Numbered from the stretch's first letter, positions 1 to 9,550 are shown. The stretch is DNA of 46,220 nt from Lachnospiraceae bacterium (GCA_028706005.1 JAQWCI010000003.1:1-46220), one strand, 5' to 3'. Notes: generated by a model not told the origin, from the sequence alone. Translations and numbers: made by a program.

Positions 1-153
1 CGGACGAGGAATCAAATCCGGTGGCACTTTAAATATTGTACCATTGCTCTTTAGCGAGCTGGACACCATCCACAAAAGTGGAATAACAAATATCACAGTT
101 ACAAGCACAGATACTATAAACCCTATAATTCCGTTGATTCTTTTCTTTTTCAT
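1..153 (-). CDS. Carbohydrate ABC transporter permease (MalG-type), N-terminal part, truncated by window edge
   Basis: Reverse complement reads MKKKRINGIIGFIVSVLVTVIFVIPLLWMVSSSLKSNGTIFKVPPDLIPRP; typical MalG N-terminus; follows the MalF-type permease. Confidence 0.8.
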   Translation of the reverse strand, partial: MKKKRINGIIGFIVSVLVTVIFVIPLLWMVSSSLKSNGTIFKVPPDLIPRP

Positions 154-234
154 ATATACCCCCAAGTCGGAGTGCTCTATACGATGACACAAATCCTGAC
201 TAAACAATTCATGCAGCTTCAGCTCTTTCTTTAT

Positions 235-1230
235 TCAGTCAAACATGTCTGAGAACTTCAGAAGCAGCCACGTTGCAAACAATGAGATTATCAATAGTAT
301 CCATGCCATAGCGGAAGCATATCCCATTTTCAGGAATCCAAAGCCTTCCTGATACAAATAAAGTCCATAGAACAACGTGCAGTTATTTGATCCTCCAAGT
401 GAACCGCTTGTTGAAGCACTTGACATAACATATGCCTGAGCAAAGAACTGTAGCAAAGCAACCGCCTGCGTTATCACACAATAGAAAATGACGTTTCTTA
501 TCATCGGTATAGTCACATATATGAATATTTGAAAAGCGTTTGCCCCATCAAGACGTGCCGATTCCATAAGTGAATCAGGAACACCCTGAAGCGCCGCCAG
601 AAATATAACCATCTGCCCACCTGTTCCCCATAGCAGCATGAGCAGAATTCCCGGCTTAGCCCATGTCGGGTCTGCAAGCCATCCGGGAGGATTGCTGACT
701 CCCAAAGACCTCAACACTGAATTAAGAAGTCCATAATTGGGATTCAGGATCCAGGACCAAAGAAGCGCACAAGCTACTGTTGGAACAACAGATGGAATAT
801 ATATAAGGGCTCGAAATGCTTTTATCAGCGGTGTCCTCAAGTTAAGCAAGACCGCCAAAAGCAGAGCTGTAATTGTAAGCAATGGCACCCCTATAAGAGT
901 AAAATACAAGGTATTAAGTACTGACTTCCAGTACAACGGATCCATAAACATTTCAACGTAGTTGTCAATGCCTATCCATTCAGGCGCCCTCAATATACTG
1001 AAGTCTGTAAAACTGTAGTACAACGACATGATAATCGGATATAAGTCAAAACAGCAGAAGCCAATTATTATTGGTGAAATAAACAGAAGTCCAAGTCTCA
1101 GGTTTTTCATGTCTTTTTTTCTGTTTTCTTTTATTATATTTTTATTGGCTTCAGTTCTCATTATTCTTTGTCTGTTCATATTTTTCTCCATTGCGGAGCT
1201 TAAGTTACTGCTAACCACAGCCGACGACAC
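235..1230 (-). CDS. Carbohydrate ABC transporter permease (MalF/UgpA-type)
   Basis: ORF with multiple TM segments and EAA-loop-like motif ESARLDGANAFQIFIYVTIPMI; true start may be an internal Met. Confidence 0.88.
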   Translation of the reverse strand: MSSAVVSSNLSSAMEKNMNRQRIMRTEANKNIIKENRKKDMKNLRLGLLFISPIIIGFCCFDLYPIIMSLYYSFTDFSILRAPEWIGIDNYVEMFMDPLYWKSVLNTLYFTLIGVPLLTITALLLAVLLNLRTPLIKAFRALIYIPSVVPTVACALLWSWILNPNYGLLNSVLRSLGVSNPPGWLADPTWAKPGILLMLLWGTGGQMVIFLAALQGVPDSLMESARLDGANAFQIFIYVTIPMIRNVIFYCVITQAVALLQFFAQAYVMSSASTSGSLGGSNNCTLFYGLYLYQEGFGFLKMGYASAMAWILLIISLFATWLLLKFSDMFD

Positions 1231-1256
1231 TCGCCTGACTTCTGTCTGATTAATTA

Positions 1257-1290
1257 TGAGGCCATGTCTGTGTTACTCGGAATGGCCTCA
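1257..1290 (-). promoter_or_regulatory. Intergenic stem-loop between solute-binding protein and permease genes
   Basis: Perfect 9-bp arms TGAGGCCAT...ATGGCCTCA with 16-nt loop. Confidence 0.65.
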
Positions 1291-1302
1291 CAAAACCAAT
1301 CA

Positions 1303-2661
1303 TCATTTGTTAAGCTTTGTGTTCAGATCATCCAACGCTGCTTTATAATCATATGTTTTATCAAGCATTGCTTTTCCCTCAATATCATTCAGGTTCGTAA
1401 CATATTCCGATCCATTGGCAATAGCCGGGAAGCTTCTGGCTTTATCACTGGCTGCCATATCCGCGAACAATTGCATACGGGAGTCTTCCTTTATGCTATC
1501 CAGTTCTACCGACTTAAGCTGGGATAAATTCTTTGCCATTTCAGCAAATGTTTTCGTTACCTCTTCATTTGTGGTCTCCCATGAAATGAACTTCCACGCC
1601 TCTTCAGGATGCGCAGCTCCCGCCGGAATGATCTGAGGATTGCAGTCCAGGTACGAAGTGCCATATAAGTCCGTGCAATCTGAACTCGTCGGTATATATG
1701 CCACTTTTATACTGTTGTCCATGTCAGGTGCATTTTCCTTTACATATTGAAGTGACCATGGACCATCGATAACCATTGCAAGTTTTCCTGATTCGAACAG
1801 ATCATCAGCTGTAAGATATGCTCCACCACTGGCCACGAAATTATTGATATCCTGTGGAGTCACCCCATCAATTTCATTGAAGAAACGCTGTTCAAATGCA
1901 AATGCATTTATTATCCCTGCATCATTTGCTGTTATCTTTTTGGTACTTTCATCATAGAAATTTGCCCCAAAATTGTAGCCAATTCCTTTTGTCATATTGG
2001 ATCCAGGCCATGTCGGCACAAATCCTAACTGAGTAATGTTTCCATTGGCATCAACCTTCGTGAGCTTCTTCGCATATTCGAGTAATTCATCAAAAGTCTT
2101 CGGCGGGCTTTCAGGATCAAGGCCTGCTTCTGTAAACATATCCGCGTTATATATAAGCGACGCATTGAACAATATAAATGGCATCCCATAAATACCGCCA
2201 TCATATGTAACTGTGTCAAAAGCTTTCGGAACAAATGCATCCTTATCAATGGCGTCTTTTTCTATATACGGAGTCAGATCCGTAAGTGCTCCCTGCGATG
2301 CCCATTCCCCTAATACTGAAGTATCCCAAAGCGATAGTATATCCGGCGGATTACCACCTGATATTGCTGTCAATATCTTCGACGAATCTGTAACGCAAGT
2401 AGCATCAATTGTAATGTTTGGATTCTCCTTCTCAAATTTATCTATGGTCTCCTGCATAACCTCAGCTTCATGGCCATTACCCCATTGCTGCCACATGGTC
2501 AGTGTTACCTTTTCACCTGAAGATGCCGCCGTTTCATCTGTTCCGGCAGTACTGTCAGTTTTACTTGCTCCAGTGCTGGAAGTTCCTGTGCTACCGCAGG
2601 CAACTAATGATAAAACCATTGCCGGAACCAATAATGCTGATAACATTTTTCTGTATTCCAT
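1303..2661 (-). CDS. Extracellular sugar-binding lipoprotein of ABC transporter
   Basis: Lipobox-like LVACGS after signal peptide; SBP motifs (MWQQWGNGHE, PDILSLWD, AMVIDGPWSLQY). Confidence 0.9.
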   Translation of the reverse strand: MEYRKMLSALLVPAMVLSLVACGSTGTSSTGASKTDSTAGTDETAASSGEKVTLTMWQQWGNGHEAEVMQETIDKFEKENPNITIDATCVTDSSKILTAISGGNPPDILSLWDTSVLGEWASQGALTDLTPYIEKDAIDKDAFVPKAFDTVTYDGGIYGMPFILFNASLIYNADMFTEAGLDPESPPKTFDELLEYAKKLTKVDANGNITQLGFVPTWPGSNMTKGIGYNFGANFYDESTKKITANDAGIINAFAFEQRFFNEIDGVTPQDINNFVASGGAYLTADDLFESGKLAMVIDGPWSLQYVKENAPDMDNSIKVAYIPTSSDCTDLYGTSYLDCNPQIIPAGAAHPEEAWKFISWETTNEEVTKTFAEMAKNLSQLKSVELDSIKEDSRMQLFADMAASDKARSFPAIANGSEYVTNLNDIEGKAMLDKTYDYKAALDDLNTKLNK

Positions 2662-2914
2662 ACTTGCCTCCCTTTTTTATTTTGAAATGAACTATGATGT
2701 GGTGTTTATTAGAACTGTTCCTGACTAGAATCATAGTGTAATGAATTTAATTTTCAATATGCTGTGCTGTTTGTGTATGTACTTTCATTATCTTTGTCAA
2801 TTATTACCTGTTGTTGCATGATAATCTGATGCATGTATATGTATATTTCACACTTTCAAACCGAAGTCTCAACGAACTCTAATAGTTCTCAAATTCATCT
2901 TTCATGTTTATAAG

Positions 2915-2951
2915 GCATCAAAAAAGGTGGGGATAATCATACCTCACCTTT
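2915..2951 (-). terminator. Rho-independent terminator downstream of hflC
   Basis: On minus strand AAAGGTG...CACCTTT hairpin running into TTTTTT. Confidence 0.7.
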
Positions 2952-3042
2952 AATAATCAATTATTTGTGAAAACAAAGAATTGGCAATCGCCATTCTACA
3001 TTTCAGATTTCACGTCTGCTACAACACCTGAACTTGCTCTAT

Positions 3043-3915
3043 TCAATACGCCCCATAGAATAACTTCGCAATAGGGGATTCCTTGTCGAGAATTATTGTC
3101 TTGTTGCCGCCCTGGATCGAAGTTTTGAGAGCATCGAGGCTGCGGATAAAATTGTAGAAATCTGCCTTGTCCTCGCTGTCGTACGCTTCCTGGAGTTTCT
3201 GCATGTACGCGGTCTCGCCTTCAGCCTCGAGAATTGCCGCTTGTTTTTCCGCCTCAGCTTTCATGACAGTCACTTCACGGTCAGTTTCGTTCCTGATTTT
3301 CTGTGCCTCGGCCTTTCCCTCAGCCTCGTAAGATGCCGCGATATTGTTTCTCTCTGATATCATTCTCTCGTAGACGGCCTCTTTATTATCTTCCGGAAGG
3401 TCAAGCGATTTGATCTCAGCCTTTGTGATCTCTATTCCATAACCGCCTATAGATTCATTTGCATCACTCGTGATAAGGCTTGTCAGCTTCTCGCCCCTTG
3501 CCGCAATTATCTCATCCTGCGACATCGAACTTATAATATTCTTCGTCGCGTTGTAAACAGCGACACTTGTTCTGTCCTGAGCTCCTGTTATTGAACAGTT
3601 CAGGGTCTGCGCGAACTTAATGGGGTCAGTGACCTGCCACATGATATATGTGTCCGCGATCATAGACTTCTTGTCCTTCGTGATTACATCGGAAGGCGCT
3701 ATATCATACAACTGGACGGCCTTTGGCACAATTGTTCTGGTCTGAACAAACGGAACCTTTATCTTGAGTCCCGGTTCTGATTCCACCTTTGTTATTTTTC
3801 CGAACTGCATAACTACCGCATACTCATTTTCTTTAACTGTATAAAGTGAAGAAGCCATAATAACTACGGCTGCAGCCGCAATCAAAACAAGTATTGCTTT
3901 TATGAACTTTTTCAT
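3043..3915 (-). CDS. hflC: SPFH/Band 7 membrane protein HflC
   Basis: N-terminal TM, VKENEYAVVMQFGKITKVESEPGLKIKVPF, SPFH-domain pattern; overlaps hflK stop by 4 bp. Confidence 0.87.
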   Translation of the reverse strand: MKKFIKAILVLIAAAAVVIMASSLYTVKENEYAVVMQFGKITKVESEPGLKIKVPFVQTRTIVPKAVQLYDIAPSDVITKDKKSMIADTYIMWQVTDPIKFAQTLNCSITGAQDRTSVAVYNATKNIISSMSQDEIIAARGEKLTSLITSDANESIGGYGIEITKAEIKSLDLPEDNKEAVYERMISERNNIAASYEAEGKAEAQKIRNETDREVTVMKAEAEKQAAILEAEGETAYMQKLQEAYDSEDKADFYNFIRSLDALKTSIQGGNKTIILDKESPIAKLFYGAY

Positions 3916-5102
3916 TCCGCGACCTCCTCTTTATCTGTGGCGTTCGTCGTACTGTCCGCCGGGCTTTCCGCACTTCCCGCTGATTCTGAGGTTGCAGATT
4001 CATCCGCAGTATCTTTATTATCTGATTCCAGCACGTTCTCACCGGCGTTCACAAAGCTTTCAATCGGAAGCATTGTCTGTGTGTTGCCATCATCGATAAT
4101 GAGCTTGACTCCGGGAAGCACCTCTTCCATCGTTTCATAGAACATACGCTGTTTGGTGATAAGAGGATTCTTGGAATACTCCGCATACAGCTGCACGAAT
4201 CTTTCTGCCTGTCCCTCTGCCTCATTTATGCGTGACTCCTTTGCAGCCTCTGCCGTCTGCGTTATCTTGTCGGCCTCAGCCTCTGCCTGTGGAAGTTTTT
4301 CATTCTGGTACTTCTTCGCATTGTTTATTGAAGTCTCCTTGCCCTGCTTGGCTGTCTCGACCTCCTTAAACGCCTGCATTACATCGCTTGTTGGCGGCTC
4401 TGCGTCCTGTACCGTCAGATTCACTATCTGAAGTCCAATATCGTTCTTCTCCATCTCGTCTACGAGTTTTTCTCTGACTTCTGCCTGTATCTGGTTCTTA
4501 CCGGTCGTTATTACATCATCGACTGTATAATTTACCACCGTCGAACGGATGCACGACTGCGCCGTGTTCCTTAGAATATCAACAGGGTTGGAAGCATTGA
4601 AGAGATATTTCTCCGGATCGCTCACTCTGTATTCCAGATAAAAGTCAATGTCCACAAAGTTGAAATCCGATGTGATCATTATCGATTCCTGCTCAACCGT
4701 TTCAGAGCTCTCATCCTCGACTGTTCCGCCTTCTTCAGTGCGGTATCCTATTGGCATCCCATGTGTCGTCGTATCGACAAAAGTAACATTCTGAATAAAC
4801 GGAATCCTTCCGTAAAGTCCTGCGCCCTTTATGGAAATCACCTTTCCGAACATGGTCACGACCGCCTGCTCCTGCTCGCTTACTTTGTAAAAACAATTGC
4901 CGGCAAGGAGTATTATCAGCACGACCACAATAATGTATGGCAGGAGTTTAAGAAACTTCTTCCCCTGTTCACCGTTAAAACCGCTTCCATTGTTGCTCCC
5001 ATTACCACTGCTGGTTCCATTCCCGTTTCCGGCATTTGTCCAGGTGCTGTTCTGGTAATTATTCTGACCGTTCCATTGTTGTTTGTTATTAAAAATACTC
5101 AA
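3912..5102 (-). CDS. hflK: SPFH/Band 7 membrane protein HflK
   Basis: Gly/Asn-rich N-terminus, single TM, SEQEQAVVTMFGKV, Glu/Ala-rich coiled region; directly upstream of hflC. Confidence 0.87.
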   Translation of the reverse strand: MSIFNNKQQWNGQNNYQNSTWTNAGNGNGTSSGNGSNNGSGFNGEQGKKFLKLLPYIIVVVLIILLAGNCFYKVSEQEQAVVTMFGKVISIKGAGLYGRIPFIQNVTFVDTTTHGMPIGYRTEEGGTVEDESSETVEQESIMITSDFNFVDIDFYLEYRVSDPEKYLFNASNPVDILRNTAQSCIRSTVVNYTVDDVITTGKNQIQAEVREKLVDEMEKNDIGLQIVNLTVQDAEPPTSDVMQAFKEVETAKQGKETSINNAKKYQNEKLPQAEAEADKITQTAEAAKESRINEAEGQAERFVQLYAEYSKNPLITKQRMFYETMEEVLPGVKLIIDDGNTQTMLPIESFVNAGENVLESDNKDTADESATSESAGSAESPADSTTNATDKEEVAE

Positions 5103-5230
5103 ACCATTTCTCCTCTTTGCTGTTTTCTTTGTGCCTGAGATCAGCTAAGTAACGATCATATCATAGTTTCATGATCCGTCGCCACCCCGCACGATGGGCA
5201 GGTCTGAATTTTGTTCCGATGAGCCAAAGT

Positions 5231-5881
5231 TCATGTGATAACAGCGTTTAGATTTGCCCTTTCAAAATCTGGTTGCGCACTGATAAAGAACTTCTTTACA
5301 GTTTTCCAGGAATCATCTATAAAAGTGTGCGGTAAAATTTCGTTCTCGGCATCATCAAAGTATGTCAAGCTCATTATAATGTGGTTCATTCCAGTGTCCG
5401 GGAACTTTTTCCGCGCCGCATCTATAAGATCCTGGGGCAAAATACTTGCATATTTCATCATACAATATAGGTCAAAAAAATCCTTCTTTGCCCCTCTGCC
5501 ACCTATTGCTGCCAATTTCATGGCTCCGATATCCAGAACTGAGGCAATGTTCAGTTTGGGGAATTCTTCCCCGTTAACAAATGGGCTTACCATTTGTTTT
5601 GGGTAATAGAAAAAGCTGACCTGTACATCATTAACTGATAAGTCACAGGTGTCATCGGTGTTTTGCAAGATACAAACATGGGCGGAAATATCATGCAGTT
5701 TATCTATAATCATTTGGCTGCTAAAATGTTCCGGCACAAAGAAATCAAAATCCACGGACTGCCTGGTTCCTATCTGCAAAGCCAGGCCTGTTCCACCCGC
5801 CATATAATACTGAAAATCCATAGCATACGTGATCTTCTCCAATAAGCTGATCCGATCCGAATCCAACACTTCCAAATGCAT
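5231..5881 (-). CDS. AbiEii/AbiGii-type nucleotidyltransferase (putative type IV toxin)
   Basis: Motifs AGGTGLALQIGTRQSVDFDFFV (GG[T/S]xxL and RxSxDxDF) and KKDFFDLY, characteristic of the AbiEii/DUF1814 fold. Confidence 0.8.
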   Translation of the reverse strand: MHLEVLDSDRISLLEKITYAMDFQYYMAGGTGLALQIGTRQSVDFDFFVPEHFSSQMIIDKLHDISAHVCILQNTDDTCDLSVNDVQVSFFYYPKQMVSPFVNGEEFPKLNIASVLDIGAMKLAAIGGRGAKKDFFDLYCMMKYASILPQDLIDAARKKFPDTGMNHIIMSLTYFDDAENEILPHTFIDDSWKTVKKFFISAQPDFERANLNAVIT

Positions 5882-5892
5882 ATCGACACCCC

Positions 5893-6411
5893 TTAACGCC
5901 TGAAAGAACTTCCCGTTTTTTCTTTGTTAATGTAATAGGCCATATCTTTCCTGTCTATACTGTACTTTTGAGACAGGTAATTAGCGCTTACGTCATCAAA
6001 GCCGCGACTTTTCCTGGCCACATCCATGATTTCTTTGTCTGAATATGTTTTATGTAACCAGTACATTTCTTTGGCGTCACCTAGCATATACAGTCTCGGG
6101 ATGATATACCGCGCATTCTCATGAATATCCAGTTTATCAAATGATGTGTCCCAAAAAAGGACCTTGAACTCCTGCGGAATCCTTAGATTTTCTTTGTAAT
6201 GAAGCAGGCGCCTCATTCTTTTCTGTTGTTCTTTATTGATCATATCAGTAAGAGCTGTTGTAATAACTGCATTCATGCTCTGGTTTTGCCTGGCTGCTAT
6301 GGCCTGTAATTCTCTTTTTGACCCCTTGGGCAGAATTAGCGAGAATCGGTCGTAATGTTCATTTGTATATGAATTTTTGTATGCGACCGCGTCAAAACTT
6401 TCAGGTTTCAT
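5893..6411 (-). CDS. Ribbon-helix-helix (Arc-like) domain fused to DUF6922-like domain; putative antitoxin
   Basis: N-term DRFSLILPKGSKRELQAIAARQNQSMNAVITTALTDMI (RHH-like); C-term LFWDTSFDKLDIHENARYIIPRLYMLGDAKEMYWLHKTYSDKEIMDVARKSRG (DUF6922-like). Confidence 0.65.
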   Translation of the reverse strand: MKPESFDAVAYKNSYTNEHYDRFSLILPKGSKRELQAIAARQNQSMNAVITTALTDMINKEQQKRMRRLLHYKENLRIPQEFKVLFWDTSFDKLDIHENARYIIPRLYMLGDAKEMYWLHKTYSDKEIMDVARKSRGFDDVSANYLSQKYSIDRKDMAYYINKEKTGSSFRR

Positions 6412-6444
6412 AAGTGTTGTCCCCCTTATATTGAAATTATATCA

Positions 6445-6469
6445 CATCTTGAGTAAGATGCGTCGCATT
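6445..6469. promoter_or_regulatory. Nested inverted repeats upstream of putative antitoxin/toxin operon
   Basis: CATCTT-gagt-AAGATG followed by overlapping ATGCG-t-CGCAT, starting about 34 bp upstream of the 6411 start codon. Confidence 0.4.
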
Positions 6470-6651
6470 ACAGCCTTATGTTATCTCATTCATTGTCTGT
6501 TGAAGAGTTTCGCTGACATCAACGCCCTGGATATCCAGTCCTTCTGCCTTGTAATACTGAACATCAGCGATATTCCAGAAGCTCCTGGCCAATTCTCTGA
6601 TGTACAGACGAGTTCCAGATAAGAATGAAGTGCCGCCAGGATATGTCTTAC

Positions 6652-6669
6652 ATGTTGACATGTCAACAT
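6652..6669. promoter_or_regulatory. 18-bp perfect palindrome, candidate MarR operator overlapping a -35 box
   Basis: ATGTTGACATGTCAACAT; contains TTGACA at 6655-6660, 17 nt from TACTCT (6678-6683), upstream of marR-type gene. Confidence 0.6.
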
Positions 6670-6770
6670 ATTACTGGTACTCTTTCAAATGTTACACACA
6701 AAACACATTTGACTTGCGGTAATTCAGGCCAGGTTATCAACAAGGGTCTGCGAAGCAGGATCGGAGCGAC

Positions 6771-7220
6771 ATGAGCTGGCAATTTAAAGAGTTTTGCACC
6801 AGGGTCACAGAAATCAATTCTACGATCAATGAAATCAAGATAAAAGAGGCTCGAAAAATGGGGCTCAAAGGGTCGCATGTCATGCTGTTGCATGAACTTG
6901 ACAAGCACAGTGAGGGCATGACCGGAGCTGATATCGCTGCAATCCTGTGTCTGGACAAAGCTGCGGTATCACGATCGATCGCCGGGCTTGAAGAGAAGCA
7001 CCTGGTAAGCATTGATGATTCTCAATCGGGAAAGCGGTATCGTGCAGTTATCAAGTTGACACCTGAGGGAAGAAAAGCCGCAAAAATGCTGGAGAACAAG
7101 ATCGACAGTGCGGTCGGAGCAGGCGCAGTTGCTGAGTTTTCTGACGAGCAGAGACAAAAGTTCTACTATGTACTATCTCAGATTTCACAGAATCTGAAGG
7201 CATACTCTGAAAGTCTGTAG
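6771..7220 (+). CDS. MarR family transcriptional regulator
   Basis: wHTH pattern MTGADIAAILCLDKAAVSRSIAGLEEKHLVSIDDSQSGKRYRAVIKLTPEGRK. Confidence 0.9.
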   Translation: MSWQFKEFCTRVTEINSTINEIKIKEARKMGLKGSHVMLLHELDKHSEGMTGADIAAILCLDKAAVSRSIAGLEEKHLVSIDDSQSGKRYRAVIKLTPEGRKAAKMLENKIDSAVGAGAVAEFSDEQRQKFYYVLSQISQNLKAYSESL

Positions 7221-7256
7221 TTTAATTGCCGGAACGCCACGGCGCGAAAGGAAAAC

Positions 7257-8114
7257 ATGGAAGTAAGAATAATAACTGATTCAGCAAGTGACATAACACA
7301 GGAACAGGCAGCGAAGTGGAATATATGCGTCCTGCCGCTCACTATCAGGTTTGGTTATGAAGAGTTTTCAGATGGCGTGACCATAGACAACGATATGTTT
7401 TATAATAGGCTCATTGAGACCGATATTATCCCTAAAACGAGTCAGGTAACTCCATTTGCCTATGAGCAGGCTTTCCGCGAGGCCATTGACACGGGCGACG
7501 AAGTGGTCTGCATTACCATTTCATCAAAGCTTTCCGGGTGTTGGCAGAGCGCCTGCATCGCGGCTGATGAAATAAAGAGCAGCAGAATCCACATTATTGA
7601 CACGATGACGGTCTGTGTCGCGGAAATGATACTTGTCGAGAGAGCTGTGCAACTGCGCAACAAATGTTTTGACGCAGGAAAGATTGCAAGTGAGCTTGAA
7701 AAATTAAAGAATAAAGTGCAGGTCATCGCACTGTTTGACACGCTGGAATACCTGAAACTAGGCGGAAGAATAAATGCCGCGACGGCTATTGCCGGAAATA
7801 TTCTCTCAATCAAACCTGTACTCTCGGTGCGGGACGGAGAAGTCACTGTCATAGGAAAAGCACGCGGTTCAAAGAACGGGAATAATATGTTGATGCAATT
7901 TGTTGGTGCGCACGGTGGAATTGATTTCACAATGCCATATTGTATTTCATGGACCGGGCTCTCCGATGTGATGGTAAGAAAATACATTGCCGACAGCCGT
8001 GCCCTGTATGAAGTAGATCCCGAGGATCTCCCGGTAAGGCGTGTAGGTCCGACGATTGGTGTCTATGCCGGGCCCGGAGCTTTCGCACTCGCTTTCTTTC
8101 CGATCGAAAATTAA
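7257..8114 (+). CDS. DegV family (fatty-acid-binding) protein
   Basis: MEVRIITDSASDITQEQA...LPLTIRFGYEEFSDGVTID...PKTSQVTPFAYEQAF. Confidence 0.93.
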   Translation: MEVRIITDSASDITQEQAAKWNICVLPLTIRFGYEEFSDGVTIDNDMFYNRLIETDIIPKTSQVTPFAYEQAFREAIDTGDEVVCITISSKLSGCWQSACIAADEIKSSRIHIIDTMTVCVAEMILVERAVQLRNKCFDAGKIASELEKLKNKVQVIALFDTLEYLKLGGRINAATAIAGNILSIKPVLSVRDGEVTVIGKARGSKNGNNMLMQFVGAHGGIDFTMPYCISWTGLSDVMVRKYIADSRALYEVDPEDLPVRRVGPTIGVYAGPGAFALAFFPIEN

Positions 8115-8144
8115 TCCATCCTATTATGAGAGGTAATATAATCT

Positions 8145-8780
8145 ATGAACGAAATGTGCAGGCGTGTCCTGATGACAATATCAGGAGTCATAATTGTAGG
8201 AATATCTGTTGGAATCTTCAGTTTTTCCCGGATGGGGCTTGATCCATTCATGGTTTTCGCGCATGGGACATGGATGCTGACGAAGCTTGATTTTGGCACT
8301 TATTATGTAATTCTGAGTGCAGTGATGCTCGTTGTAATATTCTTTGTAAACAAGCACAAGATAGGTCTTGGCACACTGATAAACCTGTTCCTCATCGGCT
8401 ATGTGACCGAGTTCTCAGAATGGGTAATGAACAGGCTCATACCTGATCCAGGTTTTGCAACACGCTTTGTTCTGCTTATTATCGCGATCGTGATCATGTG
8501 TTTTGCCTCAGCCCTGTACTTCACAGCAGACATGGGCGTTTCGACTTACGATGCCATTGCGATAACTATTTCAGAGCGAAAATCCAAATGGAAATTCAAA
8601 TACATCCGCATAACTACTGATCTCATCTGCGTCCTGATTGGCTGGTCGCTCGGCGCAACAGTCGGCATCGGCACGATTGTCACGGCCTTCTTTATGGGGC
8701 CGCTCATCTCCTTCTTCAACAAAACAGTGGCGGAACCCATGCGATATGGGAAGAATGGTAAAGGCGATAAAGAGCATTAG
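8145..8780 (+). CDS. YczE/YyaS/YitT-family integral membrane protein
   Basis: Multi-TM; GIFSFSRMGLDPFMVFAHG, GLGTLINLFLIGYVTEF, ADMGVSTYDAIAI. Confidence 0.8.
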   Translation: MNEMCRRVLMTISGVIIVGISVGIFSFSRMGLDPFMVFAHGTWMLTKLDFGTYYVILSAVMLVVIFFVNKHKIGLGTLINLFLIGYVTEFSEWVMNRLIPDPGFATRFVLLIIAIVIMCFASALYFTADMGVSTYDAIAITISERKSKWKFKYIRITTDLICVLIGWSLGATVGIGTIVTAFFMGPLISFFNKTVAEPMRYGKNGKGDKEH

Positions 8781-9511
8781 CGCCCCGTGCCCGCCAGTGC
8801 TTTTCGTATCTTTGCATCCGGCAGATCAGGATATCTGTCGCGCATCTTCGCGGCGATATGTTCAAATGATTCTTCCGGCGATTCACTGTATGCTGATGTA
8901 ACAAGCTCTCTCCCGAAAATATGCTCCGGCGTTGAAAGTATGGTTATCGCCCAGCCATAATTTTCTCCGCGTTTGTTTTGCCTCTGACGGAAATCACAGT
9001 CCGTCAGATACATTTGCATCTCGAGTTCGGTGAGTATGCCGTCGAAATTCTTCTCCCCGTTTTTGCCGAAATCTGCCCTGTGTTTGGCCTCATTTGAATA
9101 GAGCTCGGTCTCATCATCAAAAAGATCCATGATCTTCTTCTGCCTGTTGCCCGCGAGTTCTTCGTCCCATCTTGCATCGAAGTCATAGCCGTCCCTTCGG
9201 TAGTTCACGAACCGTGGCAGCCACTCTCTGGAGATAAAGCCGGCCCTCTTCTCGAAGAATTTTCCATATGCGATATTCCCCCTGCCTGCAATTATCTTGC
9301 GCCACTCCCAGGGATCATTCATTTCATCTCCGCTCCACCAGTAGTCCGGCAGTGTGCGCTCCTCAACAGAAAAGTCTGGAATATTCCCTGAGAACAAAGG
9401 CAGAAACCCCACCTCATTAACGTATGCCTCAAGTTCCCCGACAGTATGGAGGCAACACGGGTCACTCTCCTCCACGCCATGCATTATCCATTCGCCATTT
9501 TCTACTGACAT
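8777..9511 (-). CDS. Conserved hypothetical protein, possibly AlkZ-related
   Basis: Full-length ORF; RTLPDYWWSGDEMNDPWEWRKIIAGRGNIAYGKFFEKRAGFIS resembles proteins annotated AlkZ-related (from memory, not verified); stop overlaps the convergent yczE-like stop. Confidence 0.6.
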   Translation of the reverse strand: MSVENGEWIMHGVEESDPCCLHTVGELEAYVNEVGFLPLFSGNIPDFSVEERTLPDYWWSGDEMNDPWEWRKIIAGRGNIAYGKFFEKRAGFISREWLPRFVNYRRDGYDFDARWDEELAGNRQKKIMDLFDDETELYSNEAKHRADFGKNGEKNFDGILTELEMQMYLTDCDFRQRQNKRGENYGWAITILSTPEHIFGRELVTSAYSESPEESFEHIAAKMRDRYPDLPDAKIRKALAGTGR

Positions 9512-9550
9512 AAAGCCTCCCGGGATAGTCTGTTCCCAATGCTTTCCGAT

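Noticed and set aside
5155-5225. Minus-strand zinc-ribbon-like fragment AHRNKIQTCPSCGVATDHETMI
   Set aside because: Only about 22 codons, no start codon, single CxxC; insufficient to call a transposase or zinc-ribbon remnant.
6476-6661. 61-aa minus-strand ORF (MSTCKTYPGGTSFLSG...) between the TA pair and marR
   Set aside because: No recognisable family or SD, and the start lies inside the 18-bp palindrome; may be a remnant but not supportable.
8777-8780. Overlapping convergent stop codons of the yczE-like and AlkZ-related genes
   Set aside because: Compact convergent ends are common; no further signal.
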